Of a DNA stretch of 64,000 bases, positions 16,987 to 27,177 are shown one piece after another. Origin of the DNA: Sphingomonas sp. GTDB lineage: Bacteria > Pseudomonadota > Alphaproteobacteria > Sphingomonadales > Sphingomonadaceae. Within the stretch, counting starts at the first letter, position 1. Each line of letters starts with the position of its first letter. Location of the stretch: the NCBI RefSeq assembly GCF_019635455.1, contig NZ_JAHBZJ010000002.1, forward strand, positions 186,001 through 250,000, given 5' to 3'. The position numbers were made by a program, and so were the translations under genes. Under the pieces are notes generated by a model. That model did no database searches. It saw only the letters and a program-made list of their open reading frames with translations, and was not told where the DNA came from.

Positions 16987-17808
16987 TCAGCGCAGCCCGC
17001 GCCGCCGGTGCGCCTTGCGCCGTTCGCGCTCCAGCATCACGATCCGTTCGAAACAGGCCATCACCTCATCATGGGGATAGCGCCGTTCGAGACGGCGCAG
17101 CCGGAAATGGACGTGCGCCATCTTCTGGTAATAGCGGGTGAAGCTGGAATTGATCGCCGCGCCCGCGACCGCGCCGACCAGCGGCGCCGCCCGCGCCGCG
17201 ATCGATTCGCCCATGGTTCGCGCCATGCGCGGCACGACGGTGCCGATCACCCCCGAAACCGTCTGGTGACTGAGCGCGATGCGCCCGGCCCACAGCGCGG
17301 TGTCGGCGCTGTCGTCATCGGTCAGCGGTCCGCCCAGCCCGAAGACCGCGATGCACTGCGCGCGCACGTCCGGATCGTCGATATCCTCGCCATAGCTGAG
17401 CGCGATCTGCTGGACCGAGCGCAGGATCAGCGTGGTGGTGACGGCAAGATCGGCCAGCGTCGTAGTGATCCCGCCCATGCCCCCCGCCGCGCCGACCACG
17501 CCGGCGGCGACGCGGTGAAACCCCTCCCGATTCGCCGCGCGGGAAGGCGTGCGGCGGGCGCGCGCGAAATTGGTGCGAAAGGCGATGGCGTAGCTTTGCC
17601 GCAGCGCCAGATCGATCATGCCCTGAAGCTTCGCCTCCCAATTGTCGGGCAGCCATTCGACGACCGAATCGGCCTGCTTGCCCGCCTGGGACGCGAGCTT
17701 CATCAGCACGCTGTCGGCATCTTCATGAAAGCGGGCGATCGCCAGCAATTCGACGAGGTCATCCTCGCCAAAGGCTGCGCACGCGTTTCCGGGATCGACC
17801 GACTCCAT
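16987..17808 (-). CDS. EcsC family protein
   Basis: A 273-residue protein of the EcsC family, named after the third gene of the Bacillus ecs ABC transporter locus. It has the glycine/alanine-rich hydrophobic middle (GVVGAAGGMGGITTTLADLAVTTTLILRSVQQIALSYGED), the FGLGG segment and the tail VGAVAGAAINSSFTRYYQKMAHVHFRLRRLER. No ecsAB genes are nearby, as is common in alphaproteobacteria. The biochemical role is unknown; the hydrophobic segments suggest membrane contact. Confidence 0.88.
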   Translation of the reverse strand: MESVDPGNACAAFGEDDLVELLAIARFHEDADSVLMKLASQAGKQADSVVEWLPDNWEAKLQGMIDLALRQSYAIAFRTNFARARRTPSRAANREGFHRVAAGVVGAAGGMGGITTTLADLAVTTTLILRSVQQIALSYGEDIDDPDVRAQCIAVFGLGGPLTDDDSADTALWAGRIALSHQTVSGVIGTVVPRMARTMGESIAARAAPLVGAVAGAAINSSFTRYYQKMAHVHFRLRRLERRYPHDEVMACFERIVMLERERRKAHRRRGLR

Positions 17809-17860
17809 CTTCCCCCCGGCGCGCAGGCTATTGGTTAACGCGGCGAAGGCAAGGGGGCGG

Positions 17861-18724
17861 TCAGCGATGCAATGTTACCTGCATCGCGAAACGGTGTGCC
17901 TCCCCGGTGCCGATCGTCACGATTCCGGGCTTGTCCCACACGTCGCCGGCAAAGCCGACCGGGTCCGAATGCCCGTGCCAGGGTTCGATGCACATGAAGC
18001 GCGCGCCCGGCTTCGTCCACACCGCCAGCATCGGCATGTCGGCGAAGCGCAGCTCGATCTGCGGCCCATCGGCCGTGCCATAGCTGACCGTGCGGCTTTC
18101 CGGCGCGAGCCAGATCAGCGCATCGCGATCGAACAGCGCATCGCACAGGTGGAGCGTATCGCCGTCCACCGGGCTGGGCCGCAACGTCGGCGCGATCAAC
18201 CCGTCGTCCAGCATCGCGATCGGCGCGGGTTCGGGGTGCGCGAACCGGATCCGGTGCGCGTCGCGCGCGCCGCCATAGGGAAGCGGCCAGGCGAAGGCCG
18301 GGTGAAAGCCGAAGCTGGCCGGCATCGCCTCCTTCCCGCGATTGACGACCTCGGCCTCGACCGACAGGGTCGCGGCGGACAGCGCGTAACGGACCCGCAG
18401 TTCGAAAACGAAAGGCCAGGACGCCAGCGTCTCCGGATCGTCACGCAGCACGAAAATCGCCGCGTCCGCCGTGTGCGCCTCCACCTCGAACCGGCGCCGT
18501 CGGGCAAAGCCGTGCTGCCGCATCGGATAGGTGCGGCCATCGACCCGCAGCACATCGCCCGCGAGCCGCCCGACGATCGGGAACAGCAGCGGCGCATGGC
18601 CGGTCCAAAAGGCCGGATCCGCATCGGTCATCAGCTGCCGGCCCTGCGCATCGCACAGGCTGACCAGTTCCGCGCCCAGCGGATCGATCCGCGCGGTCAG
18701 CGCCTCGTTCGCGATCTCCACCAT
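17861..18724 (-). CDS. aldose 1-epimerase family protein
   Basis: A 287-residue galactose-mutarotase-like enzyme of the LacX-type subgroup. It shows IANEALTARIDPLGAELVSLCDAQGRQLMTDADPAFWTGHAPLLFPIVGRL, the central FGFHPAFAWPL with the catalytic His, and the late VWTKPGARFMCIEPWHG with the acidic region. Such enzymes interconvert alpha and beta anomers of hexoses or their phosphates in the cytoplasm. The ATG shares one base with the stop of the GST gene (TGATG), so the two are co-translated. Confidence 0.88.
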   Translation of the reverse strand: MVEIANEALTARIDPLGAELVSLCDAQGRQLMTDADPAFWTGHAPLLFPIVGRLAGDVLRVDGRTYPMRQHGFARRRRFEVEAHTADAAIFVLRDDPETLASWPFVFELRVRYALSAATLSVEAEVVNRGKEAMPASFGFHPAFAWPLPYGGARDAHRIRFAHPEPAPIAMLDDGLIAPTLRPSPVDGDTLHLCDALFDRDALIWLAPESRTVSYGTADGPQIELRFADMPMLAVWTKPGARFMCIEPWHGHSDPVGFAGDVWDKPGIVTIGTGEAHRFAMQVTLHR

Positions 18725-19341
18725 CAATCGCGCTCCGGCGCGCCCAGCGGGAAGAGCGCGCGAAAGGGTCGCGCCGCGTCGATCGCCCGCGCGAAGCTGG
18801 GCCGTGCATTGAGCCGCCGGCGATAATCGCGCAGCGCAGCGCAGCGCGCGGGGATCGGGTGCGCCCAGTCGGCGTAGAACAGCGCGGGCGCCGCCGCGCA
18901 ATCGGCCAGGCCGAACTCGCCCGCAGCCCATTGGCGCCCGGCCATATGGGCATCGATCCAGCCATATGCCTTGTCCAGCGTCGCCCGCGCCTCGGCAACG
19001 CCATGAGGATCCCGGCTGCCGTCGGGGCGCAGCGCATCGCCGACGATCTTTTGCATCGGGGTCATGACATAATTGTCGAAGATGCGGTCGAGCATCCGCG
19101 CTTCGCGACCGCCATTCACGAAATGCGGGGCGACATGTTCGACGATGATGCTGGCCTCGACCACGAGTTCGCCATCATCGTCGAGGATCGGGAACCGCCC
19201 GAGCGGCCACAGCGCCGCAAACTGCGCATTCACCGCCTCGTCCGGACCCAATATCCGGAAATCGAACGCCGTATCCGTCTCGTACAGCGCGATCAGCGCC
19301 TTCTGGCAATAGGAAGAGAACGGGTGGCCATAAAGGATCAC
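18724..19341 (-). CDS. glutathione S-transferase family protein
   Basis: A 205-residue GST. The thioredoxin-like N domain begins ILYGHPFSSYCQKALIALYE, keeping the Ser/Cys glutathione site, with the cis-Pro region GRFPILDDDGELVVEASIIVEHV. An all-helical C domain follows. It starts with GTG at 19341, preceded by GGGAGG. It lies two bases after the SDR gene and overlaps the epimerase gene, so three genes form one operon. The electrophilic substrate is unknown. Confidence 0.9.
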   Translation of the reverse strand: MILYGHPFSSYCQKALIALYETDTAFDFRILGPDEAVNAQFAALWPLGRFPILDDDGELVVEASIIVEHVAPHFVNGGREARMLDRIFDNYVMTPMQKIVGDALRPDGSRDPHGVAEARATLDKAYGWIDAHMAGRQWAAGEFGLADCAAAPALFYADWAHPIPARCAALRDYRRRLNARPSFARAIDAARPFRALFPLGAPERD

Positions 19342-19342
19342 C

Positions 19343-20086
19343 TCACCCCTCCCGATGCACGGCGAAGCCCGCGAAGCTCTGATTGACCGGCATCATCTCC
19401 ATCACGTTGATGTTGAGGTGCGGCGGCAGCTGCGCGACCCACAGGATCATGGCGGCGATATCCTCCGGCGTCATCGGCCTGGCTCCACCATAGAGCGCGT
19501 CGGACGCCGCCTGGCTGCCGGTACGCACCAGCGTGAATTCGGTTTCCGCCATGCCCGGTTCGATCGAGGTCACGCGGACGCCGGTTCCGGCAAGGTCGCT
19601 GCGCAGGCTGAGGCTGAACTGCTTCACGAACGCCTTCGTTCCGCCATAGACGTTGGCGCCGGCATAGGGATAGGTCGCCGCGACCGACGACAGGTTGATG
19701 ATCGCCCCACGCCGGGCGATCAGCCCGGGCAACAGCCGGTGGGTGATCGACACGAGCGCGGTGACGTTGGTTTCGATCATCACCTTCCAATTGGCGAGCG
19801 TGGCGTCCTGCGCGGGTTCGATCCCGAGCGCGAGGCCGGCATTGTTCACCAGCAGGTCGATGTCGCGAAACGCGTCGGGCAGCGCGTCGAGCGCGGCATC
19901 GCGCGCGCCCTCGTCCCGAATGTCGAAGACCGCGCCGTGAAACGCGTCGCCCAGCTCGCTACGGAGCGCGTCGAGCCGGTCGGCGCGCCGCCCGGTGCCG
20001 ATCACCCGCCACCCGGCCTCAACGAACAGGCGCGCGGCCGCCTTGCCGAATCCCGCGGTCGCGCCGGTGATAAGGGCGGTGGGCAT
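19343..20086 (-). CDS. short-chain dehydrogenase/reductase (YdfG-like 3-hydroxy acid dehydrogenase)
   Basis: A 247-residue classical SDR. The cofactor motif TGATAGFGKAAARLF and NNAGLAL are present, the catalytic Ser is in INLSSVAATYPYAG, and Tyr/Lys appear as VYGGTKAFVKQFSL. The GTGRRADRL segment suggests NADP(H) preference. The C-terminal region (EPGMAETEFTLVR, NINVMEMMPVNQSFAGFAVHR) is close to YdfG, which oxidises L-allo-threonine and 3-hydroxy acids. TAGGAG lies eight bases before the ATG. Confidence 0.9.
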   Translation of the reverse strand: MPTALITGATAGFGKAAARLFVEAGWRVIGTGRRADRLDALRSELGDAFHGAVFDIRDEGARDAALDALPDAFRDIDLLVNNAGLALGIEPAQDATLANWKVMIETNVTALVSITHRLLPGLIARRGAIINLSSVAATYPYAGANVYGGTKAFVKQFSLSLRSDLAGTGVRVTSIEPGMAETEFTLVRTGSQAASDALYGGARPMTPEDIAAMILWVAQLPPHLNINVMEMMPVNQSFAGFAVHREG

Positions 20087-20228
20087 GCCATTTTCTCCTA
20101 CGTCACCCCGGCCCGATGCCGGCCTTCACAGTGCCGCGAACACGCGGCCGAACCCGATCCATGTCACACACCGCCCCGGAGCGCCCGGCACCGGGCCGGG
20201 GCGACACGCCGGTCGGGCGTGACCTCGT

Positions 20229-22643
20229 TCACCCCCGCAGCGTCGCCCCCAGCTTACCCGCCGCCGCGACCACCTTGTCGGCGATGACCTTGATGTCCGC
20301 ATCGGTGAAACTCTTTTCGCCGGGCTGAAGCGTCACTTCGATGGCAAGGCTCTTCCTGCCCTCCTCGACCCCTGCACCGGTGAACAGGTCGAACAGGCGC
20401 GCATCGGCAATCGCCGCCTTGTCCGCACCCTTGACCGCGCGGACGAGATCGCCGGCGGCCAGCTCTGCCGGAACGATGAAGGCGAAATCGCGCGTCACCG
20501 CCTGCAAGGCCGGGGGTGCAAAGGCCGGTCGCATGAAACCGGCAGTCTCCCGCTTCGCGGGAATCGCGTCCAGAAAGATCTCGATCGCCGCGACCGGACC
20601 GGCGACGTCGAACGTCCGCAGCAGCGCGGGATGGAGCATCCCGAACACCGCCAGCACATTCTTTGGCCCCAATCGCAGCGTCGCCGACTGCCCGGGATGC
20701 CACGCCGCCCCCGCCTCGCCCATGACCTGAAGGTTGGCGACCGGCGCGCCGGCGGCTTCGAGCAGCGCCAGCGCCTCCGCCTTGGCGTCATAGGCGGTGA
20801 ACGCCTGGGCCTTGCCGGTGGCCCAGCCGCGCGGCCTGGCGTCCCCCGTAAGGAGGACGGTGAGCGTCGGGCGTTCACCCTCGGCAAGATAACGGCGGCC
20901 CAGTTCGAACAGGCGGATGCTGGTCGCGCCGCGCTTCAGGTTGCGTTCGGCCGCCATCAACAGGCCGGGGAGCAGCGAGGGTCGCATGACCTTCAGCTCC
21001 TCGCTGATCGGATTGGCGAGCGTCCACGCGCCGCCGCCGACCGCATCGGCCTCATCCTGGGCGATGAAGCTCCACGTCACCGCTTCGTGCAGGCCGCGCG
21101 CGGCGGCGGTGCGGCGCAGGCGACGCTCCAGCTTCTGTGCCGGCGTCGCGGTGGGCGTCGCCACGCCGGGCGAGCGGGGCAGCGGGGTCGAGGGAACCTT
21201 GTCGATCCCCTCGATCCGGATCACTTCCTCCACCAGGTCGGCCGCGCCGTCGATATCGCGCCGCCAGCTGGGCGCGGTGACGCGGAACCCGTCGTACGCG
21301 GCATCCAGATCGCAGGGGTCGCCATTGCCGTCGAGCGGCTCGACGGTGAAACCGAGCGATTCGAGGATGTCCTTCTGCCGCGCCGCCGGAATCGCCATGC
21401 CGCCCAGCGTTTCGGCGAGCATGGGGTCGTACCCGGTGGTGATGCCCACCTGCGGAATGCGCCCCGCGCGGGTAACGCCGCTCGCGCTGCCACCACACAG
21501 GTCGAGCACCATGCGCGTCGCGATGGCGAGGCCGTCGTCCAGGAATTCGGGATCGACGCCGCGTTCGAACCGCGACCGCGCATCGCTGGTCAGCATCAGC
21601 TTCTGGCCGGTGCGCGCGATATGATCGGGATCGAAATAGGCGCATTCGATCAACACCTCGGTGGTGGTGTCGCTGCACCCCGAATGTTCGCCGCCCATGA
21701 TGCCGCCGATATCATGTACCGCGCCGTCATCGGCGATCACCGTCATCGTCGGGTCGAGCGCATAGCTCTTGCCATTGAGCGCCAGCACCTGTTCGCCCGC
21801 CCTGGCCCGGCGCGCGACCAGCCCGCCGTCGAGCCGTGCGCGGTCATAGACATGAAGCGGCCGGCCGAGATCGATCATCAGATAATTGGTGATATCGACC
21901 AGCGCGCTGATCGGCTTTTGCCCGATCGCCTTCAGTCGGCGCTGCATCCAGTCCGGCGACTCGCCGTTCGTGACCCCCGACACCGACTGTGCGTAAAAGG
22001 CAGGGCAGCCGGCTTCGTCCTCAATCCGCACATCGGGTCCCGCGCCATCCCCGGCGACCGGATCGATATCGAGCGGCCGGAGCGTGCCAAGGCCGGCGGC
22101 GGCCAGATCGCGGGCGATGCCGCGCACCCCCATGCAATCCTGCCGGTTGGGCGTGATCGACACGTCGATCACCGGATCGTCCAGCCCCGCATAATCGGGA
22201 TAGGACATGCCGACCGGCGCATCGCCGGGCAGCTCGATAATGCCGTCATGATCGTCGCCCAGCTCCAGCTCGCGGCTGGAGCACATCATGCCGTTCGATT
22301 CGACGCCGCGGATCGCCGACACCTTCAGCACCATGCCGTTCGACGGAACGGTCGCGCCGGGCAGGCCCAGCACGCCGACAAGTCCCGCCCGCGCGTTGGG
22401 GGCGCCGCACACCACCTGCAACGGCTCGCCCGCCCCGGTATCGACCGACAGGACCTGAAGCTTGTCCGCCTGCGGATGGCGTTCGGCGGTCAGGACGCGC
22501 GCCACCGTGAACGCGGCAAGCGCCGCACCGGGATTTTCCACGCCCTCGACCTCATGGCCGATGCGGTTGAGGGTTTCGAGAATGGCGGGCAGGTCGGCAT
22601 CGGTATCGAGATGCGCGCGCAGCCAGGACAGGGTGAACTTCAT
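20229..22643 (-). CDS. pheT: phenylalanine--tRNA ligase beta subunit
   Basis: An 804-residue beta subunit of the alpha2-beta2 synthetase. It begins [21 protein letters not shown] and contains the tRNA-binding OB fold ([21 protein letters not shown]), the B3/B4 editing region ([39 protein letters not shown]), the B5 segment and the C-terminal ferredoxin-fold anticodon-binding domain (FPAxxRDFAF-like [17 protein letters not shown]). The length is normal. Its start overlaps the pheS stop by ATGA. Confidence 0.97.
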   Translation of the reverse strand: MKFTLSWLRAHLDTDADLPAILETLNRIGHEVEGVENPGAALAAFTVARVLTAERHPQADKLQVLSVDTGAGEPLQVVCGAPNARAGLVGVLGLPGATVPSNGMVLKVSAIRGVESNGMMCSSRELELGDDHDGIIELPGDAPVGMSYPDYAGLDDPVIDVSITPNRQDCMGVRGIARDLAAAGLGTLRPLDIDPVAGDGAGPDVRIEDEAGCPAFYAQSVSGVTNGESPDWMQRRLKAIGQKPISALVDITNYLMIDLGRPLHVYDRARLDGGLVARRARAGEQVLALNGKSYALDPTMTVIADDGAVHDIGGIMGGEHSGCSDTTTEVLIECAYFDPDHIARTGQKLMLTSDARSRFERGVDPEFLDDGLAIATRMVLDLCGGSASGVTRAGRIPQVGITTGYDPMLAETLGGMAIPAARQKDILESLGFTVEPLDGNGDPCDLDAAYDGFRVTAPSWRRDIDGAADLVEEVIRIEGIDKVPSTPLPRSPGVATPTATPAQKLERRLRRTAAARGLHEAVTWSFIAQDEADAVGGGAWTLANPISEELKVMRPSLLPGLLMAAERNLKRGATSIRLFELGRRYLAEGERPTLTVLLTGDARPRGWATGKAQAFTAYDAKAEALALLEAAGAPVANLQVMGEAGAAWHPGQSATLRLGPKNVLAVFGMLHPALLRTFDVAGPVAAIEIFLDAIPAKRETAGFMRPAFAPPALQAVTRDFAFIVPAELAAGDLVRAVKGADKAAIADARLFDLFTGAGVEEGRKSLAIEVTLQPGEKSFTDADIKVIADKVVAAAGKLGATLRG

Positions 22644-23731
22644 GCGCCCACTCCCCCCGACAGCGTGGGTACGTCGAGCGCCGAGAAGCCATAATGATTG
22701 AGCCAGCGCAGGTCGCCGTCGAAAAACGCGCGCAAATCGTCCATCCCGTATTTGAGCATGGCGAGCCGATCGACGCCGGTGCCGAAGGCAAAGCCCTGCC
22801 ATTCGTCCGGATCCAGCCCGCACGCGGCGATCACCCGGCGGTGGACCATGCCGCTGCCCAGCACCTCCATCCAGCCGCCGTCTTCCGCATCGCCCGATCC
22901 GCCGATCACGCGCTTGCCGTTCGTCCAGGTGAAACCGACATCGACCTCCGCGCTGGGTTCGGTGAAGGGGAAATAGCTGGGGCGCAGGCGCAGGACGATG
23001 TCGTCGCGCTCGAAAAACGCCTTCAGAAACGTCTCCAGCGTCCATTTGAGGTGGCCGAGCGTGATGCCCTTGTCGATCACCAGCCCCTCGATCTGGTGGA
23101 ACATCGGGGTATGGGTGGCGTCACTGTCGCTGCGATAGACGCGGCCGGGCGCGATGATGCGGATCGGCGGGGTCTGCGCCATCATCGTGCGAATCTGCAC
23201 CGGGCTGGTATGGGTGCGCAGCACCATCGGCCGCTCATGCGCGCCCGCGAGGTAAAAGGTGTCGTGCATCGCCCGCGCCGGGTGCGTTTCGGGAATGTTG
23301 AGCGCGGTGAAATTGTGCCAGTCGTCCTCGATCTCCGGCCCGGTCGCGACCGAAAAGCCCAGATCGGCGAAGATTTCGGCCAGTTCGTCCATCACCTGTC
23401 CGATGGGATGGACGCTGCCCGGCGCGGGCGCGTCGGCAGGTAACGTCATGTCGAGCGTTTCGCGCGCCAGCTTCGCCTCGAGCATCGCCGCATCGAGCGC
23501 GACCTTGCGCGTCGCGATCGCCTCGGTCACCGCCTCGCGCAGGGCGTGGATGCGCGGCCCCTGTTCCTGCCGCTCCTCCGGCGTCATCGCGCCCAGCGTC
23601 TTGAGCAGGCCGGTGACCGCGCCCTGCTTTCCCAGCGCCTGTACGCGCACGGCGTCGAGCGCCTCGATACCCGACGCCGCCTCGATCGAGACGAGCAGAT
23701 CGGCCTGTAACTGATCGAGATCGGTGGTCAT
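22640..23731 (-). CDS. pheS: phenylalanine--tRNA ligase alpha subunit
   Basis: A 363-residue catalytic subunit that activates phenylalanine and charges tRNA-Phe. Class II motif 2 is seen around [10 protein letters not shown] and [24 protein letters not shown], motif 3 in [22 protein letters not shown]. An N-terminal coiled coil for tRNA binding precedes. AGAGGAA lies before the ATG. It is translationally coupled to pheT and separated from rplT by a strong terminator. Confidence 0.97.
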   Translation of the reverse strand: MTTDLDQLQADLLVSIEAASGIEALDAVRVQALGKQGAVTGLLKTLGAMTPEERQEQGPRIHALREAVTEAIATRKVALDAAMLEAKLARETLDMTLPADAPAPGSVHPIGQVMDELAEIFADLGFSVATGPEIEDDWHNFTALNIPETHPARAMHDTFYLAGAHERPMVLRTHTSPVQIRTMMAQTPPIRIIAPGRVYRSDSDATHTPMFHQIEGLVIDKGITLGHLKWTLETFLKAFFERDDIVLRLRPSYFPFTEPSAEVDVGFTWTNGKRVIGGSGDAEDGGWMEVLGSGMVHRRVIAACGLDPDEWQGFAFGTGVDRLAMLKYGMDDLRAFFDGDLRWLNHYGFSALDVPTLSGGVGA

Positions 23732-23775
23732 GCAATTCCTCTTGTCCGCAGGAGCCTCTAGCCGGCGCTTGGGGG

Positions 23776-23810
23776 AAAAGAAAAGGGCGCCGGTGTTTCC
23801 ACCGGCGCCC
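23776..23810 (-). terminator. rho-independent terminator after rpmI-rplT
   Basis: A perfect 11-bp stem (23785-23795 with 23800-23810) and TTTC loop. On the minus strand a T-rich run follows (23776-23784). It ends the ribosomal protein transcript before pheS. Confidence 0.88.
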
Positions 23811-23838
23811 CTTTCGGAACGTCTCGCTACAGGTCGCC

Positions 23839-24204
23839 TCAGGCGGCCTGGGGCAGCGCCGCCTTCGCCTGCGCGATGATGGCGGTAAACGCCTCACCCT
23901 CGTGCATCGCGATGTCGGCCAGCACCTTCCGGTCCAGTTCGATGCCGGCGAGCTTCAGCCCGTGCATGAACTGCGAATAGGTCAGGCCTTCGGCGCGGAC
24001 GCCGGCGTTGATGCGCTGAATCCACAGCGCGCGGAAGCTGCGCTTCTTAACCTTGCGGTCGCGATAGGCGTACTGGCCGGCCTTTTCGACGGCCTGGCGC
24101 GCGATGCGGATCGTGTTCTTGCGACGGCCATAATAGCCCTTCGCCTGATCCAGAATACGCTTGTGCTTCGCCTTGGTGGTCGTGCCACGCTTTACTCGTG
24201 CCAT
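23839..24204 (-). CDS. rplT: 50S ribosomal protein L20
   Basis: A 121-residue protein beginning [42 protein letters not shown], the clear L20 signature, with [36 protein letters not shown] in the middle. It binds 23S rRNA early in large-subunit assembly and in some bacteria also represses its own operon. It follows rpmI by 13 bases. infC, often upstream of this pair, is not here. Confidence 0.98.
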   Translation of the reverse strand: MARVKRGTTTKAKHKRILDQAKGYYGRRKNTIRIARQAVEKAGQYAYRDRKVKKRSFRALWIQRINAGVRAEGLTYSQFMHGLKLAGIELDRKVLADIAMHEGEAFTAIIAQAKAALPQAA

Positions 24205-24217
24205 GTCCTAGCCTCCC

Positions 24218-24421
24218 TTACTTGAGGCCATAGGGCGCCCAGAGGCGCACGTGACCGGCATCCGCTTCCGACAGCACGCTGGTGCCGCGGTTGGTACGGA
24301 TATATTTCGCATTGTGGCTGCTCAGGCGGTGACGCTTGCCGGCGACGCCGTGCTTCACCTTGCCCGTCGCGGTGAATTTGAAGCGCTTCTTCACACCGCT
24401 CTTGGTCTTCATCTTGGGCAT
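24218..24421 (-). CDS. rpmI: 50S ribosomal protein L35
   Basis: A 67-residue basic protein beginning [25 protein letters not shown] and containing the [24 protein letters not shown] pattern of L35. GGAG lies eight bases before the ATG. First gene of the rpmI-rplT operon; its promoter should lie in 24422-24531, which also serves the divergent AsmA gene. Confidence 0.97.
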   Translation of the reverse strand: MPKMKTKSGVKKRFKFTATGKVKHGVAGKRHRLSSHNAKYIRTNRGTSVLSEADAGHVRLWAPYGLK

Positions 24422-24531
24422 TTTCGTCTCCTTTTACGCGCGACGATCTCGGACGGCCCCGGCAGCCCTTGTTAGCCGGGCAGTCCACCTGAATCGCGGA
24501 AAGGCGGGCGCATAGCGGGGAACGTCGCCAA

Positions 24532-26772
24532 ATGCAACCGGCGGGAACCCGTTACGCCCCCGAGTCTTTTGACCCTATCATGGTCGATCGCGAATCCCCG
24601 ATCGTTCCCGCGGATGCCGACCCCGTCGATCCGCCCGAACCGAAACCCGCGCCGCCCCGGGGTGACGCGGAGGATGGTCGCGAGTCCGCCGAAACCGTCG
24701 CCGAACCACGGCCGCTTCCCCGCCCGCTGCGCCTCGCCCTTCGCATCGTCGGCGGCATCCTGCTCGCGCTCTTCCTCGCCTGGGCGATCCTGTACATAAC
24801 AAAGGGGCGCTTCCTCAAAGGTACGTTCGAGCGGATCGCGAGCAGCAATTCGGGCCGCGACGTCAAGGTGGCGGGCGACTTCCAGTTCTATTTCAATCCG
24901 ATCAATCTCAAATATGTCTCCGAAGGCCTGACCGTTTCCAATCCCGCATGGGCGGGAACCGGCGATTTCTTTGCCGCGAAACGGATCGAGATGAACGTCT
25001 CGACGCTCAGCTTCATCTGGGGCGGGCGGCGGATCAACACGCTCGACCTGCAACAGGGCGCGATCGATCTCGCCTGGGACGAAGCGGGCAAGCGCAACAG
25101 CTGGACCTTCGGCGAAAAGGATGGCGAGCCGCTCGACATCCCGCTGATCCGCAAGGCGATCGTCGCGGGGACGCGGGTGCGCTATCGCGACCCGAAGATG
25201 GCGGTCGCGGCCACTGTCGCGATCGACACGGTGAAGGCGACCGACGAGAAGTTCGACAACGCCATCCGCTTTCGCGGCGAGGGAGTCGCGCGCAGGACAC
25301 CCTTCACGCTGTGGGGCGCGCTGCTCTCGCCCAACGATACGGTCGCCGGCGGCCGTAACCAGCTCGCGCTGCGCCTCAATGCCGCACGCACCCGGGCCGA
25401 TATTACCGGCACGCTTCCCGGGGCAACGCAGATCGAGGGCGCGGATCTGCATGCGGACGTGCGCGGCGAGAATCTGGCCGACATGTTCTCGATCGCCGGA
25501 ATCGCCGTCCCGGACACGCGCCGCTATCACCTTCGCTCGGCGCTGACCAAGGCGGGGAATGAATGGCGCTTCACCGCGTTGCACGGCACCTTCGGCGACA
25601 GCGACCTGGCCGGGCGGCTGACCGTGCGAATGGGGAAGCCGCGCCTGTTCCTCGACGCCGATCTTCAGACCCGCTCGCTCGACATCGTCGATGTCGGCCC
25701 GTTTATCGGATACAGCCCGGCGCAATCGGCATCCGGCGATGTCGTGGTGACCGCAAAGGGACGCCCCCGCATCCTGCCGGACGCACCATTGCGAACCGAT
25801 GCACTCGCCAATTTCGACGCGCAGCTGAAGTGGAAGGTGGCGCGCGTTCGCGCCGAGAAACTGCCGCTCAGCGATGTCACCCTCGGCCTTTCGCTGGACG
25901 ACCGGCTGCTCAAGCTCGCGCCGCTCAGCTTCGCCATGGCGCGCGGAACGGTGACGTCGAACGTGACGATCAATGCGCGCGATCCGGCGGTGGTGACCGA
26001 TTACGACATCCGCCTGTCACCGACGCCGATGGGGACGCTGCTCGCCGGTTTCGGGGTCGAGCAATCGGGAACGAGCGGCACCGTCAAGGCGCGGGTCAAC
26101 ATGCGCGGCACCGGCAATTCGGTGCGCAAGTCGCTCGCCAGCGCGAGCGGGCGGATCGCGATCGTCATCCCGCGCGGGACGATGTGGACCCGCAACGTCC
26201 AGCTCTCCGAACTCGATATCGGCCTGTTCATCCAGAAGATGTTCGAGAAGAAGCTGGAAAAGCCGGTGGAGATCAATTGCGGACTGATCGCCTTCACCGT
26301 GCGGGACGGGATCGCGGCGGCGGACCCCATCCTGATCGATACGACAAAGAATGTGATGCTGGGCCGTGGCGGGTTCAGCTTCCGCAACGAATCGCTGGAC
26401 CTGGCCTTTCGCGCCGACGGCAAGAAATTCTCGCTCTTCTCCGGCCAGTCGCCGGTCGGGATCGGCGGTTATTTCGCCAGGCCCGCGATCGATGTCATCA
26501 GCCCCGAACTGCTTGGCCGCGCGGGCGCCGGAGTGGGCCTGGCCGCGGCCGTCAATCCACTGGCCGCCGTGCTGGCCTTCGTCGATGTCGGCGACGCGAA
26601 AAGCACCGATTGCGGGCCGGTGCTGGCCGGCGCCCATGCCCGCGCCCAGCGCGACACGAAGGGCCGCCCCCGCGACGATGTCGGCAGGGGGACGACCGCC
26701 AAGTCCGAGGATGGGAAGCGATCGAGGGAAGAGCGCAAGGAACAGCGCAAGAAGTTCCTCGGCATCTTTTGA
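24532..26772 (+). CDS. AsmA family protein
   Basis: A 746-residue envelope protein of the AsmA/TamB-like superfamily. After ~65 cytoplasmic, proline-rich residues there is one membrane helix (LALRIVGGILLALFLAWAILYIT), then GRFLKGTFERIASSNSGRDVKVAGDFQFYFNP, the AsmA opening, and long beta-rich repeats to a basic, charged tail. These proteins are thought to move phospholipid or affect outer membrane assembly from the inner membrane. The ATG at 24532 lacks a good ribosome site; an ATG at 24580 is an alternative start. Confidence 0.88.
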   Translation: MQPAGTRYAPESFDPIMVDRESPIVPADADPVDPPEPKPAPPRGDAEDGRESAETVAEPRPLPRPLRLALRIVGGILLALFLAWAILYITKGRFLKGTFERIASSNSGRDVKVAGDFQFYFNPINLKYVSEGLTVSNPAWAGTGDFFAAKRIEMNVSTLSFIWGGRRINTLDLQQGAIDLAWDEAGKRNSWTFGEKDGEPLDIPLIRKAIVAGTRVRYRDPKMAVAATVAIDTVKATDEKFDNAIRFRGEGVARRTPFTLWGALLSPNDTVAGGRNQLALRLNAARTRADITGTLPGATQIEGADLHADVRGENLADMFSIAGIAVPDTRRYHLRSALTKAGNEWRFTALHGTFGDSDLAGRLTVRMGKPRLFLDADLQTRSLDIVDVGPFIGYSPAQSASGDVVVTAKGRPRILPDAPLRTDALANFDAQLKWKVARVRAEKLPLSDVTLGLSLDDRLLKLAPLSFAMARGTVTSNVTINARDPAVVTDYDIRLSPTPMGTLLAGFGVEQSGTSGTVKARVNMRGTGNSVRKSLASASGRIAIVIPRGTMWTRNVQLSELDIGLFIQKMFEKKLEKPVEINCGLIAFTVRDGIAAADPILIDTTKNVMLGRGGFSFRNESLDLAFRADGKKFSLFSGQSPVGIGGYFARPAIDVISPELLGRAGAGVGLAAAVNPLAAVLAFVDVGDAKSTDCGPVLAGAHARAQRDTKGRPRDDVGRGTTAKSEDGKRSREERKEQRKKFLGIF

Positions 26773-26778
26773 TCGCGG

Positions 26779-27177
26779 TCAGTGGCGCGGCGCCCGCCGG
26801 CACCAGCGATCGAGCCGGATATCGAGAAGGATCGCCGCGAGCGCGCCGGCGGCATAGGCCACGAAATCCAGCGGCTCGAACCCGGTTCCCAGCACCACCC
26901 GCGCCACGGCGTTGCCCCGCAGCCCGAGCAGGTCGAGGATCCCGACGAGTTGCCCGAATTCGACAAGCGCCGCGATCGCAAAGGCGGCGACCGCCGCCGC
27001 ATATGGCCCGGTCCGGCTGATCGCCCGCACCCCGCAATAGACGAGCATCACCGCGAGCGTGTCGCCAAGATAGGGGCGGACGAAGCGATCGCGGACGAAC
27101 AGGGCGATCACCACCTCGACCGCGAACAGAATCACCGTCGCGGCAAGATAGCCGCGATGCAGACGCCGCGCGATCAA
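26779..27177 (-). CDS. DUF2809 family membrane protein (VanZ-like)
   Basis: A 132-residue protein with four hydrophobic segments and the DUF2809 pattern: FVRPYLGDTLAVMLVYCGVRA, LVEFGQLVGILDLLGLRGNAVARVVLGTGFEPLDFVAYAAGALAA. The start appears to be a TTG at 27177 overlapping the hisN stop (TTGA); no ATG is available near the first helix. An inner-membrane protein of unknown role, coupled to hisN. Confidence 0.75.
   Translation of the reverse strand: MIARRLHRGYLAATVILFAVEVVIALFVRDRFVRPYLGDTLAVMLVYCGVRAISRTGPYAAAVAAFAIAALVEFGQLVGILDLLGLRGNAVARVVLGTGFEPLDFVAYAAGALAAILLDIRLDRWCRRAPRH

Noticed and set aside
20631..22694. Long frame opposite pheT (687 codons)
   Set aside because: Shadow of pheT; composition is that of the complementary strand and no family is visible.
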